Shown piece by piece: positions 22,908-34,695 of a stretch of DNA of 64,000 bases. The DNA is from Vicia villosa. Taxonomy: Eukaryota > Streptophyta > Magnoliopsida > Fabales > Fabaceae. The first letter of the stretch is position 1, and each line of letters begins with the position of its first letter. The translations under genes were made by a program, and so were the position numbers. The notes beneath the pieces were generated by a model, which searched no databases, was not told where the DNA came from, and saw only the letters and a program-made list of their open reading frames with translations. Location of the stretch: NCBI RefSeq assembly GCF_029867415.1, contig NC_081185.1:83578679-83642678 (forward strand). Direction: 5' to 3'.

Positions 22908-24087
22908 ATGGTTTATACTTCTCTCCCACCATATATGGATCAAACAAATTGGCATCAACAAGTAAGTTTTTACAAGGGTTCTTCAATTAGGTTTTTCAAA
23001 AAGAAAAGCAAAAAAAAAAATATAAAGATAAATATTCTTGCTTTACTTTTGTTTATACCCTTCTCTTGAATATACCAAATTTATTTTACTTCCTTTTTTG
23101 CAGCAACAAAATCATCATCAAGTGGCTAACGGTTCTAGTGTCAACACTCCTTTTCTAATTCCACAACCACAGCCTCCGCCATCGAACCTGACTCCATCGC
23201 AGCCTCATGGAAGCTCGATCAGGCCAGGTTCGATGGCTGATAGGGCTAGGATGGCGAACATACCTATGCAAGAACTGTCACAAAAATGTCCAAGATGTGA
23301 TTCAACCAACACAAAGTTTTGCTACTTTAACAACTACAGTCTCTCCCAGCCTCGCCACTTCTGCAAGACCTGTAGACGGTATTGGACGAGGGGCGGCGCG
23401 CTTAGAAGTGTCCCGGTTGGAGGTGGTTGCCGAAGAAACAAAAGAACTAAGTCAAGCAGTAACAACACCTCGAAGTCACCGGTCAGCTCGGATCGTCAAA
23501 CTAGCTCGGCGAACAACTCTCCAGCCGTACTCAGCTCCCAGACGCCACCGCCGATGAGATTCATGCCTCCTTTTCATCAACTCGGCGATCATCACCTCGG
23601 TGAAATAGGTCTAAACTATAATTTTCCTAGTCAAATGGGAGGTGTAGGAGACTTGAATTTCCATATTGGAAGCTCCTTAGGCGGTGGTAGAAGTGGTGGT
23701 TCTGCTTCGATTTTACCTACCGGTAACTTCGAGCAATGGAGAATGCCACAAACTCATCAATTTCCCTTCTTGACAAGCTTAGAAGCTTCTTCTTCACATG
23801 GAATGTTGTATCCATTTGGTAATGATCAAGAACATGCATATGGTGGTGTCTCTAAGGTATTAACAGCTTCTAGTGTGAAAATGGAAGAGAATCAATCTAA
23901 ACAATTCTTGGGAATGATCAATAGTAACAACAACTCCAACAACAATAACAATAATAATAATCATAATAGTGAACAATATTGGAATGCTTCTAATGGTGAT
24001 GGTGGAGGTGCTACTTCAACATGGAATGATCTTTCACCTTTTAACTCTTCTTCAGCTGCTACTACAAATTCCAACTATAGAACTTAA
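22908..24087 (+). CDS. Dof zinc-finger transcription factor, two exons
   Basis: Exon 1 is 22908-22961 (18 codons, [18 protein letters not shown]). A 142-bp intron follows with GTAAGT and TTTTTTGCAG borders, then exon 2 at 23104-24087, for 345 residues in all. The Dof finger is at residues 78-134 with CX2CX21CX2C cysteines at 80, 83, 105 and 108, and the family sequence [16 protein letters not shown] followed by [11 protein letters not shown]. Dof proteins are nuclear, plant-specific regulators that bind AAAG cores. After a Lys/Arg-rich tail the rest is low complexity, including an Asn-rich run at about 291-306 and Gly-rich segments. The short MVYTS-type first exon and single intron resemble the Arabidopsis DOF5.1/DOF2.2/DOF3.6 group, but the exact orthologue is not assigned. 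No stops or frameshifts were seen, so it is probably functional. The start was chosen because the upstream in-frame extension of exon 2 is intronic. Confidence 0.93.
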
Positions 24088-25760
<1,673 letters not shown>

Positions 25761-25950
25761 CTACATCTAATTTTACGTTTTTTTTCAAAATAAATTTAGT
25801 TTATTAAAATATTTTTATTAAATGTACTTATGTTAGAATTAATTTAATAATTAGTTTGTATGATGCATGTTCACGAAGATTAAAATTGTATATATCATAA
25901 TTTAAGGTGGAAACGAAACAAAAGCATGAGCATGCATATACACAACTTTA

Positions 25951-26097
25951 TAATCTACAACATGTTTTTTTTTTAATAGGCAATTGATTAAAGAAATCGC
26001 ACTAGGGGTGCAACCCTTTTACAGAATTACAAGGAATTAAAACAATTAAGCGGTAACTTGTACCACTCATAAATTAAAACAATTAATCTACAACATG
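25951..26097 (-). mobile_element. 5'-truncated LINE 3' end with 14-bp target duplications
   Basis: A 119-bp insert (25965-26083) lies between two copies of TAATCTACAACATG (25951-25964 and 26084-26097). On the minus strand it ends in a poly(A) run of ten. Before that it carries GGGTTGCACCCCTAGTGC, a sequence I recognise from plant LINE 3' ends. The long duplication, the poly(A) and the severe 5' truncation are the marks of target-primed reverse transcription. It carries no gene. Confidence 0.85.
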
Positions 26098-26321
26098 TTA
26101 GTTTAGGATATATTACTAAAGATTATAAAAAAGTTTTTTAGACAATGATACCGATAATCCTGGAATATAAAAGTGTAGAGACAAGTGACTAACACTTGTT
26201 GGATTGGATCTTCCTCTATCGGTACTCTTAATTTCTTAAACTCCTTACAAATGCGGAGAAGAGATTATCTGATTGTAGTACGGTATATTAGGGACCATAA
26301 CTTACATATAGGGAGATGACA
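26098..26321. other. Unassigned sequence left of the Ogre/Tat-type LTR
   Basis: No gene or repeat identified. A possible insertion border lies near 26318-26322, where sequence of the type GTCATACCCC begins. Confidence 0.4.
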
Positions 26322-26394
26322 GTCATACCCCATTTTTTGACAATAAGATCCCACTTCGTTGCCATTAAATTTAAAAGAGTTTGATCATTATCAT

Positions 26395-26839
26395 TGTTGT
26401 CAATTCAATGTCAAGAACAAAGTATAAAACAAGGGATGAATAAAGAACAATGAAGAAGAAGAACACAAGAATTGGTTATAACTGCTATTCTTTCACTTTC
26501 TCTTAGAAAACAAGATTACAAGTTTACAAGAATAACAAATAACCTCTCTCACCCTAAATTAGGATTTACTGTATTGCAATGATGAGAGACTAGTATGCTA
26601 TTTATAATAAAACCTAAAATACTAACTAATGAGCTTTTTCCACAAGGCACACTACACAAGCCAACTTAATAAACAAGCTAACTTAACAAATTAGGTTTAA
26701 ACACTAAACCTAATTTAACAAGCTAACAACCCTAGCATCTTCGACACAAGCATGTGAACAACCTTCGACTTCATGCTTAATCCTGTTGAACCAAGAAACT
26801 ACCCTTCGACCATACTAGAGTTCGGTCCAATATCTCACA
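26395..26839 (-). repeat. Copia-2 3' LTR
   Basis: It begins (plus strand) TGTTGTCAATTC and ends CCAATATCTCACA. It is colinear with 30816-31260 at identical length. Confidence 0.9.
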
Positions 26840-26989
26840 AATCTCCACCTTGGACTCAACTCTACAACGTCAAGGGAACAAACTAGATTTCTTCATGCAG
26901 CTTTATCAACTGCATATATACAGTGGAAAAACTTTCAACTCGACAATGTCTTGGTGATCATATCAGCAGCATTGTCCTCAGTCGAAACC

Positions 26990-27473
26990 TTCAACACTTG
27001 GACTTCTCCACGCTCGATTACTTCTCTGACGAAATGCAGCCTCACATCAATGTGCTTGTTCGCTCATGATATGCTGAGTTCTTCGACAGGTGTATTGCAC
27101 TTTGACTATCACATTTAACAGAGATACCTTTACCTTGAAGTTTCAGCTCCTTAGCAAAACCTTTAAGGCACAATGCTTCTTTCACAGCTTCAGTTAGGGC
27201 AATATACTCCGCTTTAGTGGTTGATAGAGCAACAACCTTCTGAAGTGTTGCTTTCCAACTAATTGTTGTGCCAAACATAGTGAAAACATATCCAGAAATA
27301 GATTTTCTAGAATCCATACAACCTGCATAATCAGAGTCGACATATCCTTCGATTACTGCTTTACTATTTTCACCCAAGGCTCCACCATAAATTAGGACCC
27401 TGTTCAGAGACCCATTTATGTACCTTAAAATCCACTTCAATGCTTTCCAGTGAGCCTTTATAGGATTCTCCAT
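26990..27473 (-). pseudogene. Copia-2 RNase H
   Basis: The frame 27473-27042 contains HWKALKWILRYINGSLNRV, then YVDSDYAGCMDSRKSISGYV with the first catalytic Asp, then ALSTTKAEYIALTEAVKEAL and CDSQSAIHLSKNSAYHERT. After HERT a one-base shift diverts the frame, and the last part of the domain can be read in another frame down to about 26990. In an active element this domain degrades the RNA template during reverse transcription. Confidence 0.85.
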
Positions 27474-27630
27474 GTACCTGCTTACAAGACTTACTTCATT
27501 TGCTAGCTATGCCGGGTCTAGTACAAACCATAGCATACATCAAAGAACCAACTATATTAGCATATGGGATGTTGTTCATATAGGCTCTTTCGATATCAGT
27601 ACTGGGACACTGATCAATACTCAGCTTGAA

Positions 27631-28670
27631 TTAAGGGTTTGTCGGAGTCACAACTGGCTTCGAATTCGACATACCAAAACTTTCAAGAATCTTTCGTAGA
27701 TATGCCTCTTGAGATAAGCATAACTTCAACTTCTTTCTATCTCTTCGAATGTCAATTCCAAGAATCCTGGAAGCAGCTCCCAGATCCTTCATATCGAACT
27801 CCTTATTGAGTTCAGCCTTCACCGTCTTTACATCTTCAACATTGTTGCTTGCTATGAGAATATCATCCACAAAAGCAACAAAATAACAAATGAATTACCA
27901 GGTCGAAATGTGAAGTAAACATAGTGGTCGAACTGACTTCTAATGAAACTTATGCGTGCCATGAACTTGTTGAATCTCCAATTCCACTGTCGAGGAGATT
28001 GTTTCAACCCATATAAGGATCTCTTTAGCTTTCACACATAATCTTCCTTCCCCTTTTCGACATACCCTTCAGGTTGCCTCATCAAGATCGTTTCGTCTAG
28101 ATCACCATACAAGAACGCAATCTTCACATCCATTTGTTCCAATTCAAGGTCGAATTGTGCCACCATGGCAAGCAACATTCGAATGGACCTATGCTTCACA
28201 ACAGGAGAAAACACATCATTGAAGTCGAAACCTTCTTTCTGAGTGAAACCCCTTGCAACTAACCTTGCCTTGTATCTTTTCGACGTCACTCCTTCAATTC
28301 CTTCCTTAACTTTGAAAATCCATTTACAGCTGACTAACCTTGCCCCAGCAGGTTTCTTGATCAGTTCCCAAGTGTGATTATCATGAAGAGATTTCATCTC
28401 ATCATTCATGGCCTTCAACCATTCAGTCTTATTTCGACTCCTCATAACTTCCTTATAGTCTCTAGGTTCTTCATCTAGAACCTCACTTGCAGAGATTAAG
28501 GCATAAGTTATAAGATCTGCATACCCAAGTCTATGAGGTGGCTTGATGACTCTTCTCGACCTATCTCTCGACAATAGGTAGTCATCGACAGTTTCCTCAA
28601 CTTCCTCAGCATCTTCTGCTTCTTCTTCGACTTCATTTGGAATATGCAATTCAGCATCAACTTGCTCCAT
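27631..28670 (-). pseudogene. Copia-2 reverse transcriptase
   Basis: The frame 28670-28032 opens with an acidic linker and then the RT entry (HTWELIKKPAGARLVSCKWI), followed by RYKARLVARGFTQKEGFDF, VKHRSIRMLLAMVAQFDLEL and FLYGDLDETILMRQPEGYV. After frame breaks around 27870-28030 it resumes with the VDD active site (FVDDILIAS; Phe where Tyr is usual) and continues through LGIDIRRDRKKLKLCLSQEA to 27631. The product cannot be made as one chain. Confidence 0.85.
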
Positions 28671-28684
28671 CTCAACAGGAATCT

Positions 28685-29395
28685 CTACCTGTTCCAGCTC
28701 TTGAAAGTCATCTCACCTTCATTGAAAACTACATCTCGACTAGTGATACACCTCTTGTGACCTGGCTCTAGGCACCATAGTCTATAAGCTTTGACTCCTT
28801 CAGGGTATCCCATGAACATGCATTTAAGAGCTCTAGGTTCGACCTTGTCTTGCCTAATGTGAGCATAGGCTACGCAGCCAAATACTCCCAGTTTGTCGAG
28901 ATCTAGTAGATGTCCCGGCCAAACTTCTTCTGGTGTCTTCATATCTAACGATGTCGAAGGACATCTGTTTATCAGATATGTTGTTGTCGAAACAACCTCA
29001 GCCCAAAACACCTTCTTTAATCTGGAACTAGTCAACATGCATCTGACTCTCTCTGAAATAGTTCGATTAAACCTTTCAGCCAAACCATTTTGCTGTGGGG
29101 TACCTGCAGTAGTTCTATGCCTTGCAATACCAGAGGCAACACAAAAACTGTCGAACGCCTCATTGCAAAATTCAAGGCCATTATCGGTTCTCAACCTCTT
29201 GACCTTCCTGCCAGTCTGATTTTCGACCACGGTTTTCCAACTTTTGAAATTCTCAAAAGTTTCATCCTTAGTCTTCTGGATGAATACCCATAACGTCCTG
29301 GAATAATCATCTACTATGGATAGGAAATACCTCGCTCCAGAATATGATGCACACCTTGTAGGCCCGCAAAGATCAGCATGGATGTAATCAAGGGA
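28685..29395 (-). pseudogene. Copia-2 integrase core and C-terminus
   Basis: The frame 29230-28685 covers VKRLRTDNGLEFCNEAFDSF (second Asp) and AGTPQQNGLAERFNRTISER (Glu), then VFWAEVVSTTTYLINRCPS and the copia C-terminal motif GVFGCVAYAHIRQDKVEPRA. The first part of the core (about 29230-29395) is legible in other frames, including WVFIQKTKDE, so a frameshift sits near 29230. This enzyme would join element DNA to the chromosome. Confidence 0.85.
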
Positions 29396-29895
29396 TCAAT
29401 GTGTTCTTTGCTTTCCTTTGTTGAACTTCGCGCTACAAGATTTTCCAAGTACACAGGGTTCACAAAACTTCAGCTTTTCGACTTTGTCTCCACCAAGCAG
29501 ATTTTGTTTCCCTAATTCGACCAGACCCCTTTCACTGACATGGCCCAATCTTATGTGCCAGATTTTTGTCTTCGACAATAGTTTCGTGGATGCAACATTT
29601 GTCGAACCACTTACAACTTCAGCCTCAAGGGTATACAAGACTTGTTTCTTCACACCTCTCAAGACTTCCTTCGACCCCTTCATGGCTCTTAGGATACTTT
29701 TCTCTCATTGGAAAACATATCCTTTCTTGTCGAATTCACCAAGAGAAAGCAGATTTCTCTTCAAATCAGGAACATACCTGACTTCAGTTAACAACCTTAT
29801 TGACTCATCATGGAGCTTGAATCTCACAGATCCAACACCTGTAATCTTGCAAGCTTTGTTGTTTCCCAGCAGTACTACCATCATGATCACATAAT
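29396..29895 (-). pseudogene. Copia-2 protease C-terminus and GAG-pre-integrase zinc domain
   Basis: The frame 29890-29705 contains VRFKLHDESIRLLTEVRYVP and LKRNLLSLGEFDKKGY, the usual end of copia protease. The frame 29683-29396 contains WHIRLGHVSERGLVELGKQN and then CEPCVLGKSC, the His-His-Cys-Cys zinc region before integrase. A short gap with a stop separates them. Confidence 0.8.
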
Positions 29896-30790
29896 TCCTT
29901 GAACAAGTCTTTGTCTGGAGTCATGTGCCAAGTGCAACCTGAATCCATAATCCACTCCTTCCTAGAGTCACTGCTCGAAACCACAAGGACATCAGATGAT
30001 TCGAAATCATCTTGAACAATGGTTGCATTACCATTATCCTTACCTACATGATCTTTCAGGCGTTCAGGGCACACCTTTCTTGTGTGACCCTCCTTCTTAC
30101 AATGATAGCATCGAATGCCAGATGTTTCGCCATTGTAAGACTTCGACTGGCTTTTGCCCTTCGTCTTGTCAAACTTACCATCCTTACGCAAGAATTTTCT
30201 GTTAACGGCCAAACCTTCACCAACATTCGAAGATTTACGCTCCTTTCGTTCGTTCAAGTCCTTAGAATACAGGGCTTATTGAACTTCTTCAAAGGTCAGA
30301 GACTCCCTTCCATACAAGAGAGTTTCTTTGAAGTGAGCATGTGATCGAGGCAAAACGCATAATAGTAACAGCGCATGATCTTCATCATCGATCTTCACAT
30401 CAATATTTTCAAGAATCAGCTTGTTGAACATATCCAACTGCTCATCCAACACTTTGTCTTCAATCATCTTGAATGAATACAAAGCTTGCTTCAGGTAGAA
30501 TCGATTTTGGTCATGTACAAACTTTCAAGTTTCACCCATAACCCTGATGTCGTCGTCTCCTTTGAAACCTTCCGGAGAACCTTATCACCAAGGATCAACA
30601 ACATTGCATTGTGTTCTTTCTCGATCATAGTCGTCTTCTCCACTGCCGTTAATTCAGCATTCATGGCTGCCTCTCCCTTCAACGCTTCCAAGCAACCTTG
30701 CTGAACCAGTAGGGCTTTCATCTTCAAGCGCCACAGACCAAAGTCATTCACTCTGGTGAACTTTTCAATCTCATACTTTGTTGAAGGCAT
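29808..30790 (-). pseudogene. Copia-2 gag and protease start
   Basis: Gag starts at ATG 30790 (MPSTKYEIEKFTRV) and runs through a UBN2-type region (GDKVLRKVSKETTTSGLWVK; DEDHALLLLCVLPRSHAHFK). The frame changes near 30490, and an in-frame stop lies at about 30276. The next frame carries the knuckle CYHCKKEGHTRKVC near 30105 and the protease active site WIMDSGCTWHMTPDKDLF at about 29955-29900 before a shift. The breaks mean no complete product. Confidence 0.85.
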
Positions 30791-30815
30791 CTTTTCCACG
30801 CTCACCGCACCAATT

Positions 30816-31260
30816 TGTTGTGAATTCAATGCCAAGAACAAAGTATAAAACAAGGGATGAATAAATAACAATCAAGAAGAAGAACACAAGAATTGGTTAT
30901 AACTGCTATTCTTTCACTTTCTCTTAGAAAACAAGATTACAAGTTTACAAGAATAACAAATAACCTCTCTCACCCTAAATTAGGATTTGCTATGTTGCAA
31001 TGATGAGTGACTAGTATGTTATTTATAATAAAACCTAACATACTAACTAATGGGATTTTTCCATAAGGCCCATTACACAAGCCAACTTAATAAACAAGCT
31101 AACTTAACAAATTAGGTTTTAAACACTAAACCTAATTTAACATGCTAACAACCCTAGATCTTTGACACAAGCATGTGAACAACCTTCGACTTCATGCTTA
31201 ATCCTGTCGAACCAAGAAGCTACCCTTCGACCATACTAGAGTTTGATCCAATATCTCACA
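30816..31260 (-). repeat. Copia-2 5' LTR
   Basis: A 445-bp partner of 26395-26839. On the minus strand it is followed by AATTGGTGCGGTGAG, where a primer site starting TGG is expected. That site is a poor match to the usual TGGTATCAGAGC. Confidence 0.9.
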
Positions 31261-31660
31261 ATCATCATTCATCATCTCACCTAAAAATCATTCATGCATC
31301 ATCACTAACCTCAGAGAGACAAGAGATGTATGTTTGCTTGCTTACTTCTTCTACAAGGTAGGCAGATATTGGATCAAGGATCTCAGGTGATCAGGGTTTT
31401 GTGTCCCTCAAAATGACTCAACCTTCTCATAAGATCGTGTGATCTTCCTTTATCAATATTCAAGTCCAAGAGTGTCTCAACTCAATATCATATACTTTCA
31501 AAGTTTATCTGATGCACCAAATTAGGGTTTTGACCTAATTCATTGGAGTGTTGACTTTTTGACCAAGGTATGATCTAATGAAGTTGTTTTTGCGCCAAAT
31601 TTTGAAATTTTGAACTTGTTTAAAATATAATTTGATGAATGTGTTTTAAACATTGGATGT

Positions 31661-31735
31661 ATCACCACCCCAGTGGTTAAGTGCGTGCGCCTGACACCCT
31701 TTAGTCTGGGGTTTGAATACCCCTCGCCCCAGACC
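31661..31735 (+). other. tRNA-like segment (Ser/Leu-type) inside the LTR
   Basis: CCAGTGGTTAAGTGCGTGCG resembles a tRNA D-arm with box A, and GGGTTTGAATACCCC resembles a T-arm with box B, at tRNA-like spacing. No convincing acceptor stem or anticodon loop is present. It is best read as a tRNA-derived segment or the head of a SINE rather than a working tRNA gene. Confidence 0.5.
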
Positions 31736-31807
31736 TTTTTTGCTCTTTTTTTTTAGCATTTGTAACTTCTTTTCGCATATAACCAGTTGGATGCATATTA
31801 TTATCAC

Positions 31808-31880
31808 TAGCACGTGTTGACTGAGTGGTATTGTTTTGAGATGGCAACCTTAGTGACATGAGTTCAAAGTTCCATGGTCA
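31808..31880 (+). other. Second, weaker tRNA-like segment
   Basis: TGACTGAGTGGTATTG is box-A-like and GAGTTCAAAGTTCC is box-B-like, 45 bp apart. It lies about 75 bp after the first tRNA-like segment. It may be an old tandem copy. Confidence 0.35.
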
Positions 31881-33259
31881 CAATAAATTTTTATCAATAG
31901 TTTATTTATCATTTTACTCACCATTTTAATTCTCTTTTGATTTCTTTAATAATTCCTTTTGATTTTAATTTTTGTCAACCATGATTACATATTTATTTCT
32001 CTTCAACATGTAAAATCATAAAATATTTATTTTTATTTTATATATTTAATACTTATATATTCATTTTAAAATATATTCAAAAATCATTACAAACATGTGT
32101 TTTCTTTCTTAAATATTTTGTTTGATTTTATACTTTGATTGAATTAATCTTTTTTGATGTCTTGTTAATATTAACACATTTTCATACAACTTAAACTTTG
32201 ATTATTTATTTGCTTATATCATAATTTATTTCTTTTAAATGATTAAAAATCTTGACTAATTATGAACCTAACTTTGAAAACCCTAATTGTTCTAAACCCT
32301 AATCATGCATGATCTTAAAACTTGATGCCATACCATGTTAACCTTGCCATATTCTTTGTGATTAAACCTTGTATGCTTAAGTGTATTTACCATGAACAAG
32401 TATTTGTATTGATTTCACCATGTTCACATCCTTGATACATCTTTGTGTGATTGTCTATGACTGATTATTTGATTATTCATACTTTATTTAGCTCACATAT
32501 ACATAATTACTTTTACCATGTGTACATATATACTTTGTACAGACTTATTTGTCTTGATTGTTATATATCCATGTTAGTGATTGATCACATGTTCACGTAT
32601 TCATGTCCTTTGACCATACCTTACTTGACTTTATGATTCATCCATATATTTGTTTGAGTGCTTGTCTACCATGATACTATGTTAAACTTTGACTTATCTT
32701 GTTGTTTATTATCATCATTATATAGTTGTCATGTTCATACTTATCCATGAGATTACCATGTTCACAAACACATGTTCATACACACCTATATGCTTATATA
32801 CTTGATGTGACTATGATCTTGATGCTTAATTTTGTTGACGTATGTCTTCTCTTATTTTTAACCATGATATTGTTATATTTGCCTAAAGTTTAACTATGAA
32901 TATATTTATATCTTTACTTGATTGATGAATCATTGGTCCTTGAGGTATATTGATTGTTTCTTTTAGGATTTCCCCTTTGATATTACCATAGCCATGTGAT
33001 AGCTTGATTTTGTTTATACTTGATATATTTTGACTTTGTTCATGATACATATACCATATCTCACACATGATATTGCTGAGATACTTTACCTTGATGTTTG
33101 CTTGAGATGATTATGCTTGCTTGATTCCTCATTTATATTGCTTGTGTCACCAATCCAAAATAATGGGATAGTATTATTTAAAATTATCAAGGTACCCGCC
33201 TCTTTTCTTTTATTTATCTTTGCTTTGTACTTTTAAAACTTAGGACCCAAACTCTTTCC

Positions 33260-33510
33260 TTGCATTTCTAAAGCTTAGTCATTTCAAACCATGCATTGCA
33301 TTTCTAAAGCTTAGCCCATTTAAAAAACATGCTTTGTAATTCTAAAACCTAGAATTTCAAACTCTTGCTTTGCATTTTTAAATTTTAGCCCATTCTAAAA
33401 ACATGCTTTGTAATTCTAAAACCTAACCTTTCAAACTTCTGCTTTGCATTTCTAAAGCTTAGCTCCTTTTAAACCTTGATATGCATTTCTAAAGCTTAGC
33501 AATTCAAAAA
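33260..33510. repeat. Tandem array around GCATTTCTAAAGCTTAGC
   Basis: Seven or so imperfect units of 35 to 60 bp built around the sequence TTTGCATTTCTAAAGCTTAG, with a TGTAATTCTAAAACCTA variant. No coding potential. Confidence 0.75.
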
Positions 33511-33585
33511 ATCATGTTTTGGATTTGTAAATTTAGCACCCAAAATATTTTTGACACTTTGGCTTCTTTTTTTTTTTTACTTTTA

Positions 33586-34158
33586 GAGTGTGTTTGGATG
33601 AGGTAATTGGAAATTTTAAAGAAATTAAAAATTTAAAGCAATTCAAATGATTCAATTGAAATCTATTTATTTTTAAATTATTTTCTTTGAACGGAGTATT
33701 AAGATAATTTATTGTTAGATTTTTGGGGTCATTTTTTATAAAATTTTAATTTTTTGGACCAAATTAAAAAATTAAAAAGTAGAGACTACTTTGCAATTTT
33801 TAAAAATTTGAATGACCAAATTGTAAATTTTAAAAATTATTAAGGACCAATTTGCAAATTTTTGAAAATTTTTAGGGTCAATTTTGTAATTTTGGAAAAT
33901 ATGAGGAACAATTTGTAAAATTTGAAGAAATAATAGTAAAAAAATACATTCTATAGAATATGAAAGGAATTTCAAATTTTTTGGTTTTTGGTGTCATTTC
34001 AAAATGATTAAATTTAACTTAGATAAAATACTCCATAAATTTCCATCATTTTAACAATTCTTCATTTTTGTATCCAAACAATAAATTTTGTGTAAATCAT
34101 TTTAAATTCCCTAAAAACATTACATTACCTCATTAATATGTGTCATCCAAACACACTC
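33586..34158. mobile_element. PIF/Harbinger-type MITE
   Basis: A 573-bp unit starts GAGTGTGTTTGGATGA and ends with its exact complement, TCATCCAAACACACTC. TTA flanks both ends (33583-33585 and 34159-34161). The 3-bp TTA duplication and the GTTTGGAT-containing inverted repeat fit Tourist-like MITEs. The body is AT-rich and non-coding. Confidence 0.85.
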
Positions 34159-34480
34159 TTAAGGGAAACTACAAATACTCTGACTTCCCTAAAGCACAAA
34201 AGGGGTATGTAGGCACAAGATGCGCTGTCTTGTCGAGTATAATAAAATTTTCTTCTCACCACCCCACTCTTTTCACAAACAAGAATAATAGCAATAAACT
34301 TTAACATATATTCAAAGAGGTTCATATAGAGTACTATAGATTCATATGATGCTAATACATTCCCTTTGTATAACCAACCTTCGAACCAAAGAACTCATAT
34401 TATTTTATTAGTTGATTTAAAAACTTCTTTGGGTTTTACTTCGTTCTTTTCTCATTTCTTTTGGAAACATTAAAGCGCTG

Positions 34481-34695
34481 TGGCAACTTTCACTAAAATA
34501 CGAGTAAAGTCAATCAATAGCTTAGTCTTAAATTTCCACCACTAAAATGACCAATTATGATACTCATTATTTTGAAATGGTCATCCTGACATCCACTCAT
34601 ATTTGAGTCTATATCCAACTTATTAACTAATTAATTACATAATAGAAATATACTTAGTCTTTTTAATTTTTTCTACCACTTAATCAATAATAATT
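34481..34695 (+). other. Decayed primer site and leader after the Ogre/Tat LTR
   Basis: It starts TGGCAACTTT, read as a degenerate primer-binding site. No protein follows. The CACTA-type element begins at 34696. Confidence 0.35.

Larger units (their letters stand above)
26395..31260 (-). mobile_element. Copia-2: complete but decayed Tnt1/Tork-like retrotransposon
   Basis: A 4866-bp minus-strand element lies between perfect target duplications ATCAT (26390-26394 and 31261-31265). The LTRs are 445 bp each (30816-31260 is the 5' LTR, 26395-26839 the 3' LTR) and differ at a few percent of positions by eye. The polypurine tract next to the 3' LTR reads AAGGTGGAGATTTG. All pol domains are present in copia order, but every domain is touched by a stop or frameshift. 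Tnt1/Tork-like membership is inferred from the gag start MPSTKYEIEKFTRVNDFGLW and the PPT. Confidence 0.9.
26322..34480 (+). repeat. Ogre/Tat-type LTR, old, interrupted by copia-2 and a MITE
   Basis: GTCATACCCCATTTTTTGAC at 26322 is the kind of LTR start seen in the two Ogre-like elements further right (TGTTATACCCC at 38639, and TGTCATACCCC as the complement of 55306). The far end is suggested by AAACATTAAAGCGCTG followed by TGGCAACTTT at 34481, a decayed form of the TGGCGACTCTG primer site of the element at 43183-55306. Removing copia-2 and the MITE leaves about 2.7 kb, a normal Ogre LTR size. Inside are tRNA-like segments and a GCATTTCTAAAGCTTAGC tandem array (33260-33510). Only about 200 bp of internal sequence follows. 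Confidence 0.55.

Noticed and set aside
23207..23557. Second long frame inside the Dof gene
   Set aside because: A shadow of the real Dof frame. The zinc-finger cysteines are only present in the frame called.
31661..31735. A functional tRNA gene
   Set aside because: A and B boxes are present, but the acceptor and anticodon stems do not pair, and the segment is inside an LTR.
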